A stretch of 64,000 nt of DNA from Metarhizium brunneum. Lineage: Eukaryota; Ascomycota; Sordariomycetes; Hypocreales; Clavicipitaceae. Shown in pieces: positions 11,954 to 23,204 of the stretch. The notes under the pieces were generated by a model. It saw only the letters and a list, made by a program, of their open reading frames with translations, was not told the DNA's origin and did no database searches. Location of the stretch: positions 2,914,001 through 2,978,000 of the forward strand of contig NC_089423.1 in NCBI RefSeq assembly GCF_013426205.1, given 5' to 3'. A program made the position numbers and the translations under genes. Each line of letters opens with the position of its first letter. The first letter of the stretch is position 1.

Positions 11954-12534
11954 TGTCAGCCGGGGTTGTGAGTTGAGGGGAGGAAGGCTGGGTCCGGAGA
12001 AGGTCGGGTACTGAAATGTCGAGAATAGACGTGGGCTGGGGATTTGTTGGCCTTCTGATGACGTTGATGGGATGGTTGTCGCTGTCGTTGAAATTTCACA
12101 GGCGTGGTGGCTCGGCGGTGGGCGTTGTTCCGATCCGGTTAGCTCGTGAGCTTACCTTGACAGCTTCCGTGGAACACAGTGTACGTACCAGGTGAGGACC
12201 TACTTGCGTTTGTACATGACATAGACATTTGCTTGTTTACACAATCATGAAGCTTGCGCGTGTTTGAAATAAATGATAGCCTTGTGGTAATTAATTATAT
12301 TTGTTACTATTTTTAGAGAGATGAGAAAAGTCATTTTCCCAAGTCTGTCCTTCGTCCCAGTGAAGAGTATAGTGAGTAACATCACCCAAACAACAACTCC
12401 GGAATGTTGTCTCCACGCGAGGGGCACATGTGCATGATTAACCCGCCATCAGCTTTAACCCCCAGAAGCTCTCTCCCGTGACAGCCCGCAAGCGGACCGA
12501 CGAGCGACGTCCGCCGGCATTGGGAATCTGCACA
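11954..12534. other. Divergent intergenic region between mL41 and TRAPPC11
   Basis: No gene is visible. The middle (12230-12340) is AT-rich. Short ORFs on both strands overlap the 5' end of the TRAPPC11 gene in other frames and are discounted. Confidence 0.5.
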
Positions 12535-15500
12535 ATGGATGGGTACCCCCCAGGCAGTTTGGATCATAATGTTCCATTCCTGGTCGCTTCGGGCCTGAAC
12601 TCGGCTGAGCCAGAGCTCGACCTGCAAGGGGAGTTGAGCACCCAAGGGCAGTTGATCAAGTCGGACCTGCCACCACTCGAAGGTCGAGAAGCGCAATTGT
12701 TGGAGACGTACTTTGAGGAAATTGATGCCAGGGGTACGTCTTGGGCAGTGGTTCCACGGGACGAACCCTATCGCTTTCGGATCAAGACAGTGGGAAGGGT
12801 ATGTGAGCGGTCTCAACGCTTCGAATTGTTTGGGTGCTGACGCGCAACGCAGTCATACCTTCTGCCGCCTCGGAAAACGATAATACCTGATTCTGTCGGG
12901 CCTCCAGATCCTAGTGCGACTATTCATTCTCCGTTTTCCCCGCTGTCTCATGTGTCCGCTCTATATCCCGACGGCCTGATCGATTCGCGATGGATTAAGA
13001 AACACCAGCATCTCGTCCCTAGCATATACGCCTGTTTCTACTCGCTAGCCAATGACAACCGCCTCAAGTTGGACGTTAATGAGATCAAAGCTACGCTAGC
13101 TCGATCCGGCTTCAAGACCAGAGTTGCGATAATTCTGTTTGGCAATCAAGATAGTGGCACAGCAGTTCTTACAGAGGAGGTTCAGGACCGATTAGAGGGT
13201 ATTCGAAAAGGAACCGCGCTAGACCCCAAGTCCATATTCTATATACCTACACAAGAGTCCCCCGCCGAGCTGAAACGAAAGATTGATAGTATTCTTGCTA
13301 TTCTGTATTCAAATGCCGTTGAATATTACAGGGACCTCGGTCGGCATGCAAGGAAGAAGAGATCGCGTGGCATTGCTCCGCAGCCGACGATACCACCAAC
13401 ATCTGGAACATCGCATACTCTTTCTTTGCCTGATTGGAACTTTCGATATGACATGAAGACTGCCATTTTGGCAGAATTTCGCCAGGAGTTGGACCCGGCG
13501 ATTCGATCCTTTGAGCAGGCCTACGAGATCCTACTAGGGCAGGATGTGTTTGACATAATTCCGAGTTGGAGCTCCCGGTGGAATGAGGCTCGACAATTGG
13601 CCGATATCGTCTCGATCCGGTGCCTGCGACTACATTTGTGGATGGGACATACAAGTCTAGCCGTCAAAAGATGGCAAACGCACAGAGATCGAATTGGTGA
13701 CCTTGTGGATCGTAGAGGGCAAGGCACAAATACATATGGCTGGCAGGCCTGGGAGGCCAGGTGGGCCATGGTCATGGCTAATTTGATGGAGAAAATTGAG
13801 GTATCTGGCTTGGCTCCTGCGTCGATGACCATATTTCTACCCCCTGAACGGGCAGTCTTGGGCGAGCGATTACAACCATGGGAGCTTCTACATCATACAG
13901 GCTACTGGTATCGCATGGCCGCACGGCATCTTACTGCTCGACGCACCCTCGCTCACATGATACCAGATGAAGATAGGGAACCACCGGAATCTGCGTCAGC
14001 GAAATCTGCAAAGAGCACTTATGACACTTATATGTGCCCTCCACCTTATCAAGAGAACCCGCTAAGCGGAGATGGCGGTGTTAGCCACGCTCAGTTGATA
14101 ATAGACTGTCTTATTGCCTCTCGGACTCAGTTTGAAGCTCGGGGTCAGCTGCGGATTGCCGCAGAGCTGTCATTAGAATGTGCCAAGGAAATGGCTACAC
14201 TGGGTTCTTGGGAAGAGGCTGTAGCAATTTTGCAACCCGTGTGGGACAGCAGCTCATACCGAGCTGAGAACTGGCTGGATATATCTGAAGACCTGTGTTG
14301 GTTATTACGCCGGGCAGCCAAAGAAATTGGGCGGGCTGATCTCCTCGTTGCCGCAGACTGGGAGCTAATGAACAAGAGTAAGTGCAGACTTATATTTCGA
14401 GGCCTCGGTCTTACTAGGGTAGGGGCTAATGTGACTGTATTCAGAGTTTTCAAAGCGGCAACACTGGCGCTACGATCTGTCACAGTCGCTGGACGGGGTA
14501 ACAGTCGAAGAGAAGCCATCGATTCAGCTTTCGGATGCCTCATCATCGCACCTCATTTCGTCAAGTTTCGTGTTCAGAAGCAAGGAGAACAAGGCAGGCG
14601 ACCAGTGCCTAGCCCAATTTACGCTGACTTCGAACGCCATGGCAGACTCTATGCCGATATCGTTTTCTTCTGTAAAGATTTTGTTTGGAGGCAGTTTGAA
14701 ACCTATTTTGCTTCGACATGGCTCAAGTGGGGAGGAGAGCTCTTTTATCACTAAAGTGGCGCTGGAAGAACAGTTTTCAACTGATGGACCGGGCGACTTA
14801 CCTTCTTCACTCAGCGGAACTTGCGATTTGACATTAAAGCCCGGTGAAAAAAGGGTGTTTGAAATGGCAGTTCCGTTGAGAGAGTCAGGAGAGGCCGAGG
14901 CGTCTACAGTCGTCGCTACATATGAGCATAAATCCTTTGACATTGAGTATACCATGTCGTTCAGAGACACTGATCAAGTAACTGGATGGTATATCAAGAC
15001 TTCAGACAGGCCACGCCAATTGAGACCCGACGCCAGGATACTCCACATCAAGCCACGACCACCCAAGCTCCTAGTTAGCCTGCTTGAATCTTCCGGCCAA
15101 TATTACACGAACGAAACGGTGGAACTTGGAGTGGAATTGCGAAATGAAGAGGAGGAACCGGCCAATGTCAAACTAGACGTACAGTTGTACGGAAAATCAG
15201 TCTCGTCGTTTAAGTTGCAGGTTGGAGAACATGAACGAAATGGAGAAACCGGTGAAGACGAAAGTAAGGCGCTGGGAGTGCCTGTAGGTGTCATTTCTAG
15301 CGGTGCAGTGGCCGAATTAAAGCTCACTATTGATCCTACAACGGCGCCTACAACACACGATCTTCATATTCAAGCAACTTACCATCTAGAGTCGGATACT
15401 GCAACACCAATTATACAAGTCTTGTCTCTGTCTTTGGACCTCGTGGGGCCATTCGAGGCGAACTACGATTTGTTACCCAGACTGCATCCAGAGCCATGGC

Positions 15501-16297
15501 CCAGTCTGTTCGATTACGAGGGATTACACCTGGTCACGGAGGGCGAGACAGCGGCCTCGCCGGCAAAAGGATTTGCGCAGCAGTGGTGTCTGGTATGTCA
15601 CTATGCATCGTTTGCCATGGAAGATTTGACGGTCTTGGGAATGGAACTGCAAGTTGTATCTTGCGTGGGAGGGGCTAGATGTACGGTGACGCGGCAACCT
15701 GAAGTGGCCGGCGACGGCATTACTATACCTCCAAAGACGATACACGAAGCACAGTTTGACCTCGTGGCACAAAAGTTGAGCCTCGACGATCGACACCCTG
15801 TCACTCTAGATTTGGCATTTGTTATCAAATGGAAGAGAAAGACGGCCCCGGTGGATGGCCAAGCCAATGTCACGGCCTTGCCAGTGGGACAGTACCTCGT
15901 ACTGGGGACGGAACCCAGAGTGTTGGCATCGGCGCTGTACTCCAACCCTACGGCATCAACTAACCTGCTTCATCTGGACATTACCATTGAGAACCCATCA
16001 AATCACTTCCTCACGTTTGGGCTCAGCATGGAACCCAGCGACATGTTTGGGTTTTCCGGTGCAAAACAGACGACAATCAACTTATTACCAATGTCTCGAA
16101 GGACAGCAAGGTACAGACTGTTGCCATTTGTTCAGGGTGACTATATCCGGCCGGGTCTTGTGGTACGCGACAAGTATTTCCAGAAGGTGCTGCGTATTAT
16201 CCCCACGGAGGGCATGAAGATTGACAAAGACGGGCTGCTGGTATGGGTACCTGGGGATGGAAGCAAAGATTCGGAAAGGGGGGCAAAAGAGACATGA
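12535..16297 (+). CDS. TRAPPC11 / foie gras-Gryzun protein (TRAPP complex subunit)
   Basis: Predicted 1213-residue protein in three exons: 12535-12798, 12853-14377 and 14445-16297. Introns are 54 nt (GTATGT...CAG) and 67 nt (GTAAGT...CAG). The start MDGYPPGSLDHNVPF is preferred over an in-frame ATG 57 nt upstream. The foie gras domain spans roughly residues 245-500, including YSNAVEYYRDLGRHARKKRS and later GWQAWEARWAMVMANLMEK, which is diagnostic of TRAPPC11. The C-terminal third is beta-rich Gryzun sequence ending in IIPTEGMKIDKDGLLVWVPG. The known role is in the TRAPP tethering complex for ER-Golgi and Golgi traffic; filamentous fungi retain this subunit, unlike budding yeast. Length is close to the human protein (1133 aa). 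The exon 2-3 join keeps a continuous frame (NK|FSKRQHWRYDLSQSL). Confidence 0.9.
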
Positions 16298-17266
16298 AAG
16301 GCATTTTCATTGTGGTTTTATTTTACTTTTTATTTCATTTTTCATTTTGCAAAACTCAGGCTTTTGGCCCGCGGGTTAGACGGTGTTTGAATGGCGAGCA
16401 ATGCCAATACCAAATATCAAGATTTATCACGCGTGGTTTCCGATCCATATACAGGGTGTCCGCGCCAAGTCGTGCGCAACGATGGAGGGAGAAGTACAAA
16501 TTATCAGTCAAGCTCGTCATCAGACGCAGCATCGGAGATTCGCACACCGACGCTGAGCAGAACAGGCAGTGATGATACAGCGATTCGGAGTCGGTACAAC
16601 ATTCGGTCTTTGGTGGCAGATGGCAGTTGGCAGACTAGCGTGCTTGGATTCGGGCATAACGCGTCAATTACACGTGGATAGGCCAAGCGGGCGGCCAAGC
16701 GTCAACTTGCAGACTTCTGGTTCAATGTTCAGCCCTCAGCCCTGTGGGCCTGACGACGGAACTGGAGCTCTGTCAGGGCATTGATCTGGCTTGCTGCCGT
16801 GAGTTTGTCCACCCTCAAGATCTTGACACTCCCCGCTGAGGTGAACCAGACTGCGATGCTGTCCACCTGATTGGCTGCCTAGACGAATTGGGCTGTCGCA
16901 AGCTCCACATCTCGGACATCGGCAATCTCTCAAGTCCGCAGCATGTATTTGCTTGGGGGCATCGGAGATGCATTTCAACGACGCAAATGTCTGGGTGACG
17001 TACAACCCAGCAAGCCTCACCAGAAGCATGGGTTGGAGGCGCCCTTCCGTCAAACAATAGGCCTAGTGACGGTCGGCCTCGTCTTTTGTATAGAGTGCGA
17101 ATCGGGCAGCAGCTGTCATGGCACAGTGCTATAAGGCTTTGCAAGATGCGGCGGTTCAGATTTCAGATTTCATGTAGTATATATTATTATACACGGGTAC
17201 CACCTCTTGCTGAGGAAACACGGCAGAGCTCTTTCAGCTGCGCGCAGACAGTGCAAAGTCGTCATT
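16298..17266. other. Intergenic, about 970 bp, upstream of the DHA2 transporter
   Basis: Short overlapping ORFs of 60-110 codons occur on both strands without recognisable domains. A TATATATTATTATA stretch near 17179-17195 lies about 75-90 bp upstream of the transporter ATG and may serve as its TATA element. Confidence 0.5.
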
Positions 17267-19272
17267 ATGGCGACTATGACCGCCTCGACCGAACCAGGAC
17301 GTCTGTCCACCGACAAGACGGAAGTTGATTCTGGAATCACCTCGCCACCCGAGAATACACGCCCGCGCGACGACCACCACGTCACCGAGGGGAAGGCCCA
17401 GCAGAGTGAGGATGGCGGTCCCGACTATCCACATGGAATTAAGCTGGTCTTGATCATTTCGGCGCTGTGTCTGGCCGTGTTTTTGGTTGCCCTCGATCAG
17501 ACCATTATAGCGCCTGCTCTGGGGGCTATCACGACGCAGTTCCAGAGCGTCAAGGATATTGTATGCCGCTTGACAAGTTGCTCTTTGAATCGCGTCGGCG
17601 GACGGAAGTGCTAATGGACATGTTCCCGCCAGGGCTGGTACGGAAGTGCCTATTTGCTTACGACGACGGCGTTGCAGCCCATGTACGGTGCCGTGTATAA
17701 GTTGTTTAATGTCAAGTTGGTGTATCTCGGCGCTGTGTTTATATTTGAAGTGGGCAGCTTGTTGACTGCCGTTGCGCCCAATTCGACTGCGTTTATCGTG
17801 GGAAGAGCTATTGCAGGTGTAAGTCGTTATTCATGGCCCAGCCTAATGATGGGAAAAAGTACAAAATTGACCCCAGAGCCTATATATAGATTGGAACTGC
17901 TGGTCTCTTCTCTGGCTCCATCGTGATCCTCTCGCTCTCAAGTAAGTCGCCAGTCCAAACGCCCGCCCCCCAATCGTCATGCTCACGCCTTCATCCCACT
18001 AATCGTACCTCAGTGCCTCTCCAGAAACGTCCCATCGTATTCGGACTCATAGGCGGCATGTGGGGGATCGCCTCTGTCGCAGGCCCTCTTCTCGGCGGCG
18101 TGTTCACGGAAAACGTCTCCTGGCGATGGTGTTTCTACATCAACCTCCCCATCGGAGGCATCGCCATGGTTATTGTCGCGCTCTTCGTCCACATTAACCG
18201 CAATACATCTGACACCGAGAACATGACCTTTATGGAGCGTCTCTTGCAGCTGGATCTGCTGGGCACCTTTGTCTTCATCCCCGCCATTGTGTGTCTTTTG
18301 CTTGCGTTGCAGTGGGGAGGGGCCGACTATCCCTGGAACGACTCCAAGGTCATCGGCCTCTTTGTCGGGTTTGCACTCATGATTGCCGTCTTTGTTGGCA
18401 TCCAGTTTTGGCAGGGTGACAGGGGAACCTTGCCGCCTCGCTTCTTCAAGAACAGGAATACCCTGTGCGCTATGATGTTTGCGTTTTTCTTTGGCGCCGG
18501 GTTCTTCCCCCTGGTTTATTTCATCTGTAAGTCACACGCATTGTTCAAGTTGGGCACATGACGGGCTGACGCCATGGTAGCTCTCTACTTTCAAGCCATC
18601 CAGGGCGTATCCGCCGTCCAAGCCGGCATCAAAATCCTCCCTCTGCTGCTTGCCACGGTCCTCTGCTCCGTCATAACGGGCGGCCTCATCTCCGTCATCG
18701 GCTACTACAACTTTGTCATCATTCCCTGCATGATCCTCTACACCGTCGGCTCCGGCATGATCACCACCTTTGACGTCGACACCCCCCTCCGCCAGTGGTT
18801 CGGCTACCAGGTCATTGCTGGTCTCGGCATCGGGGCCGGCTTCCAAATCGGCGTGCTGGTCGTGCAGACGGTGCTCCCGCAGGAAATGGTTCCCGTCGGC
18901 ACGGCATGTGTGCAGTTCTTCCAGGCACTCGGCGGTGCGATTTTCGTGGCTGTTGCGCAGACTCTCTTCCAGAATGGGCTCATTGACACCCTTGCCAAGG
19001 ACAACATTGGCATCGACGGCAAGATCTTTATCAACAGCGGCGCTTCCCAGATTAAGCATGTCCTGGAGGGAATGGGCCGCCTGGACGCCCTGGACCAAGT
19101 GCTCGAGGCTTACATGATTGGATTGAGGCACACGTATTACATCTCCGTGGCATGTGCAGCCTGTGCGTTTTTGGCGGTGCTGGGTTTGGAATGGAGGTCT
19201 GTGAAGCACGGTCCTGACGGGAGGAGGACGAAGAAGAAGAAGCAAGAGACTGCTGCATCAGCAACTGTTTAA
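17267..19272 (+). CDS. MFS drug:H+ antiporter, DHA2 (14-TM) family
   Basis: 578-residue transporter in five exons: 17267-17560, 17633-17818, 17890-17941, 18014-18526 and 18581-19272. The four introns are 54-72 nt, all GT-AG. The hydrophilic N-terminus (~65 residues) is followed by TM1 with [13 protein letters not shown], the DHA2 antiporter motif. [18 protein letters not shown] then matches the fungal DHA14 signature. The antiporter motif C region reads [14 protein letters not shown], followed by [13 protein letters not shown]. The C-terminus is short and basic (GRRTKKKKQ). Relatives export toxins, antifungals or secondary metabolites across the plasma membrane. Neighbours are TRAPPC11 and an OB-fold-like gene, so the locus itself gives no hint of a metabolite cluster or substrate. 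Confidence 0.92.
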
Positions 19273-19479
19273 ATCTGGACTTTTCCCTCTGGGGCGGAGT
19301 CATATGATTCCTATTGGCGTGTGATGTCCTAGAAGTAGTCATCTCCTCTTAGTACAGGTTGGTCTACAGAGCACACCGGCCGTTAATACATGATACATTT
19401 TCAAAGCTTCTTTGCCACAATGAACGAAAAAGAAGAAGAAAGAAGAAAAGAACAAAAAGTTCAATTTCGGTATCCAAAT

Positions 19480-20490
19480 TCATTGTGTATGGTCTGGTGG
19501 TTTATCCCAATCTACAACGCCCCTCCTCCTCTTCCTCCCCGTCCTATCCAATCCTACAAACCGCAACACCCAGTCCCTCACAACCCGGACCTTGCCAACC
19601 TGCGGATTGTCACCGCCGGCCCTCGTCAGACTCCGCGTGGAATAAGACCCGCCGCCTTCCCCCCTCCAGAGGAGGTGCAGTCTCGTCAACCCCCTTCGCA
19701 GACTCTGTCCGTACACCTTGCCCCTAAACACGTGCAGCGCCACGTTCTCCATGAGCACCACGTCTTGCCGCCGCAGCTGGACAGCGTCGCTCTCGGCCAC
19801 CTTGTCCACGGGCACCCAGAACGTCACCGCAAATCCTGCGGCCGTCTCGTCCCCCACGAGGACTTCTATCAGCGACAGTGCGGTGCCCCATTTCGTAGTG
19901 ACTGTGCGCGGCTGGGCCACGGACAGCACGCCAACTATGAGGTTGAGCGTTATGGTCTGCGGCTGCAGGGAGGTGACTTGTTTCGCGGAGGGCACATCCT
20001 CCAGGTCAGATAGGTGCGAGGGCACGGGCGGCGCGGGCTGGCCGTCTTCCGAGAGCAGCGAGGTTGTCATGAAGGAGGCGCTTTCAGTCGTGTCGAAGCT
20101 GTCGAGGTCCGGGGCGGCGCTGGAGTTGTGCGCCGCGAGGGATTGCTCACAGAACTGCGCGAGAACGTCTTGGGTTCCGTCGTGGTCTGGCGCTGTGGCG
20201 AACCCGTGGGTTGTGGTGGTGTCGGCGGTTGTGAAGAAGCTTGGGCTGCTTGGAGCATCATGCTGCAGGTGGTGGGCTTGGGTGAAGCCGGTGTGGAGGG
20301 GCTGCCGGGCCAGCGGTAGCGATCGCCATGCTGTGTATTGTGTTTGGGGAGGGAGGTTGTGCGGTGAGGCGGCCGGGAGCCCGAGGAGGTCTTGGAAGGG
20401 CTTGTCGAAGTTGTGTATTGAGCATGAGGATTCGGTGAGGGCTGCTGATGGCGGCGGTCCTGTGAGGAGGAGGAGTTTGGGGGGTGGCAT
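19480..20490 (-). CDS. Fungal OB-fold-like nucleic-acid-binding protein, uncharacterised
   Basis: Single-exon 336-residue protein starting MPPPKLLLLTGPPPSAAL. Residues ~1-170 are Pro/Ser/Thr/His rich and look disordered. Residues ~178-270 contain a beta-rich block: ITLNLIVGVLSVAQPRTV, then LIEVLVGDETAAGFAVTFWV, then DVVLMENVALHVFRGKVYGQ. This pattern of beta strands ending in a short basic turn is what I know from ascomycete proteins annotated as nucleic-acid-binding OB-fold. The C-terminal tail is Arg/Gly rich (RKRRRG). GC content is clearly higher than in neighbouring intergenic DNA, and the antisense frame also stays open for about 200 codons. The gene is convergent with the DHA2 transporter and divergent from the peroxisomal-type hydrolase. 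Function is unknown; a role in DNA or telomere binding is only inference. Confidence 0.75.
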   Translation of the reverse strand: MPPPKLLLLTGPPPSAALTESSCSIHNFDKPFQDLLGLPAASPHNLPPQTQYTAWRSLPLARQPLHTGFTQAHHLQHDAPSSPSFFTTADTTTTHGFATAPDHDGTQDVLAQFCEQSLAAHNSSAAPDLDSFDTTESASFMTTSLLSEDGQPAPPVPSHLSDLEDVPSAKQVTSLQPQTITLNLIVGVLSVAQPRTVTTKWGTALSLIEVLVGDETAAGFAVTFWVPVDKVAESDAVQLRRQDVVLMENVALHVFRGKVYGQSLRRGLTRLHLLWRGEGGGSYSTRSLTRAGGDNPQVGKVRVVRDWVLRFVGLDRTGRKRRRGVVDWDKPPDHTQ

Positions 20491-20673
20491 TGTTCAGGTA
20501 CAGTGCGACGTCATGGTGGTGGCATTTCGCGAGGAGAGGTTGAGCCGGCGGCGAGGGTACCGGGAATTATTAGAGATTACGAGAGTTGGGGACAGATTTG
20601 CGTTGTGAGGATGGAAACTGGTCAGAGTCTGAGGTTGGATGGGAAGCTTCGATGTCTGGGCTGCGTTGTGGGT

Positions 20674-20700
20674 CACGACTCACGACTCACGACTCACGAC
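20674..20700. repeat. CACGACT tandem repeat (~3.9 copies)
   Basis: Four head-to-tail copies of the heptamer CACGACT, the last lacking its final base. It lies about 180-210 bp upstream of the OB-fold-like gene. Confidence 0.85.
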
Positions 20701-21317
20701 AACCATGGATATGCAGCACCGTTGGAAAAAAAAGAAATAAAATGAATAAAATACAAGCCGCATACTATACTTGTACCAAGAAAATTGTGAGAAATACGAT
20801 TCTGGCGCTGCTGGTCGAAATAAGGCAGGGTGAGGTATAGGGTGAGGTATAATGTGTCTTGGCCAGTAGGTATGTTGTTGGAAGCATCATCGTGAATCGC
20901 GATAGAAGATCAAAGCCAAATAAGTCTTTGGCTTCACAAAGAAGCACGCCTGTTTGATTTTCACAGTTCCAGTTGCAAATCGGTCGAGCATGGCTTACAT
21001 GACCTGACCGACGCTCTCGCGTAAGATGCGCCATGAATGAGACAGATGGAGGTTGGAGCCGCTTCTCGAAACCAGCCGTTCGGGTCAATGAAGACAGGGA
21101 GCGGGTTACTCCTTCCGTACCTGGACTACGGCAAGCGGGGTGCTGGGGGACTTACAGAGTAAGTACCTGCACTTGTCACAAACACACGGGAAGGTACCTA
21201 TGTACTATGTACTCGCTCACGGCAACGGCAACGGCTCCACCCTGGCTCCCATGTACCTCACTCAACCTCGGCTGAAGCTGATGATCAATTAGACAAAGTT
21301 ACGACACCCATGGGCCA

Positions 21318-21325
21318 TATATAAA
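21318..21325 (+). promoter_or_regulatory. TATA box of the peroxisomal-type hydrolase
   Basis: TATATAAA lies 185 bp upstream of the ATG at 21510, with a C-rich leader between. Confidence 0.6.
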
Positions 21326-21509
21326 TCATCATGACCTCCACGCATCAGTCACGCTTGCACGACCAACAACCCCCCAATCATCCTGTGTAGTTACGAGCTT
21401 GCCAAGCACGCACATATTCTTGCACGCCACCTGAACACGTCTCTTTGTGTCCGTGGCACTTGATGCCACTTACAGACCGAGAACCGTTTGCCAAGGCCCC
21501 AAACACAAC

Positions 21510-22914
21510 ATGGCCGCAGCGTTGTTCAACGTCAAGGAGCACATCATCGACGCCTCTCACATCCGAGAGTTCGCCTATGCCACAGCCAATTCACAAGATG
21601 CCACGCTAAAACTACACGTCAAGCAATATACTCCCAAAGACAATCCATCACCCCGGAGAGGTGACGTAACCTTGATTGGCGCCCATGCCAACGGCTTCCC
21701 CAAGGTACGCCGCCCGGGCTATCATCTCCATATATTCATAGCCTGCCATCATCACACAGCGCTGACTACTGCGTCAGGAACTTTATGAACCATTCCTCAA
21801 TGACCTTTACCAAGAGCTCAACAAGTGTGGCGTGCGTATCCGTGATGTCTGGTTTGCCGACTGTGCTTGGCAGGGCCAAAGTGGTATCCTCAACCAGGAA
21901 CGAGGTCTCTTGGGCAATGATCGTGAGTATCTTTTGCCCAACATGGCATAGCTGCTCCAAAATACTCCGACTGATAATGCCATGTGCCATCCAGCTTCTT
22001 GGTATGATTACTCTCGAGACATCCTACACATGATCAACACGTTCCGTATGCCGCGCCCTCTGGTCGCCGTTGGGCATTCGTTCGGCGCAAACGTCCTCAG
22101 CTATACCGCACTGCTGCATCCGCGTCTGTTCCACAGCATGGTGCTCCTGGATCCTGCTATTGCTTACTACCACACAAGCCTCCCCATGGATTTCAGAGCA
22201 AGTCCTGCCGCCGCGAGCGTTGGGAGGCGTGACCGGTGGCCGTCGCGGGAGGCTGCCGCCGCCTTGTTCAAGAAGGCTCCGTTTTACCAAGCCTGGGACC
22301 CGCGCGTCTTGGAGCAATGGATCAAGCACGGGCTGCACAATACCACCGCAGATCCAAACGGGGAGGTGGTGCTGGCAACCACCAAGCACCAGGAAGTCTT
22401 TACCTTTCTTCGTCCCAGCTGGCCCGCGTTTGATGCCGAGGGCAAAAACGCCATTGACCCCAAATGGATGCCTGACGCCGGGACCTCCATCAAAGTTGAA
22501 TACCCCATGTATCCTTTCTACCGGCCGGAGGCGATAAACACCTTCATCCGCATGCCTAGTCTGCGCCCTGGCATCGTCTTCATCTTGGGCGGGCAGAGCA
22601 ACGTCGTTAGTGATGCCGACGTTAAAACGAGAACGGAGACCACAGGCACTGGCTTGGGAGGCAGCGGTGGCGTCGCCTCCGGTCGGGTCAAGGAGGTTGT
22701 GCATGAGGACTACGGGCATCTTATCCCTATGGAAGTTCCCCGTTTCTGTGCCCAGCATGCCGCGGATTTCCTTAAAAAGGAGTTGGATATCTGGGCCGTA
22801 GAGGAGGCAGAATATGAAGAATGGGCAAAAAAGTCAAATACCGACAAAGTAACCATCTCTCAGGAGTTCAAGAAACACCTCGGCGTCACAGACAGGCCAA
22901 GGGCCAAGATGTAG
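21510..22914 (+). CDS. Alpha/beta hydrolase, Lpx1/AKT2-type, with C-terminal peroxisomal signal
   Basis: 419-residue protein in three exons: 21510-21704, 21778-21922 and 21995-22914. Introns are 73 nt (GTACGC...CAG) and 72 nt (GTGAGT...CAG). Early hydrolase strands are in VTLIGAHANGFPKELYEPF. The nucleophile elbow is GHSFG with Ser142, and the catalytic His is probably in EVVHEDYGHLIPMEVPR. The protein ends RPRAKM; Ala-Lys-Met fits the PTS1 consensus [SAC][KRH][LM], and the upstream basic residues favour import. The family includes yeast Lpx1, a peroxisomal lipase, and AKT2-type peroxisomal hydrolases of plant-pathogenic Alternaria. No other pathway genes lie beside it, so a housekeeping peroxisomal lipase or thioesterase role is more likely than a metabolite pathway. 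An in-frame ATG at 21447 would add 21 residues and is less favoured. Confidence 0.9.
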
Positions 22915-23021
22915 GCAGCCTGCTTGGGCATCGACTTGTACTTGTAGACGTCTCGTTAATCATAGACTAGAACGAAGCTAAAGACTATCATATTAGATCA
23001 ATGGAAGATACGATAGAAATT

Positions 23022-23044
23022 GTAAAAAAAAAAAAAAAAAAAAA
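23022..23044. repeat. Poly(A) tract
   Basis: A run of about 20 A residues lies in the 290-bp gap between the convergent hydrolase and Argonaute genes. It is probably a simple homopolymer in the 3' flank; no retroelement features or target duplication are visible around it. Confidence 0.8.
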
Positions 23045-23204
23045 GTCAATTTTTCTTCTCGTAATCATTCAAACTCAAGGCCCTCGCTTCCAATGCAAAC
23101 CAGCATTTTCGATCCCGCCTAAATTTTATTCCTGAAATAAGCCGTCTTGCATTTTCTCCACATTACCCAATGCATGCTGTCATGTCTGCAAATTTCCAGT
23201 TCAA

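Larger units (their letters stand above)
20491..21509. other. Divergent intergenic region, about 1 kb
   Basis: Upstream of both the OB-fold-like gene and the hydrolase. It contains a 7-bp tandem repeat (20674-20700), AT-rich DNA around 20730-20900 and the TATA box of the hydrolase. No gene is seen. Confidence 0.5.

Noticed and set aside
19390..20608. 207- and 296-codon plus-strand ORFs
   Set aside because: Antisense to the OB-fold-like gene, whose beta-rich block has protein-like character.
17267..22914. Possible secondary-metabolite cluster (DHA2 transporter plus AKT2-family hydrolase)
   Set aside because: The two are separated by an OB-fold-like gene and flanked by housekeeping genes; no PKS, NRPS, terpene cyclase, P450 or cluster regulator is present.
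23022..23044. Poly(A) run as the tail of a retrocopy or LINE
   Set aside because: No reverse-transcriptase remnant, no intronless gene copy and no target-site duplication visible around it.
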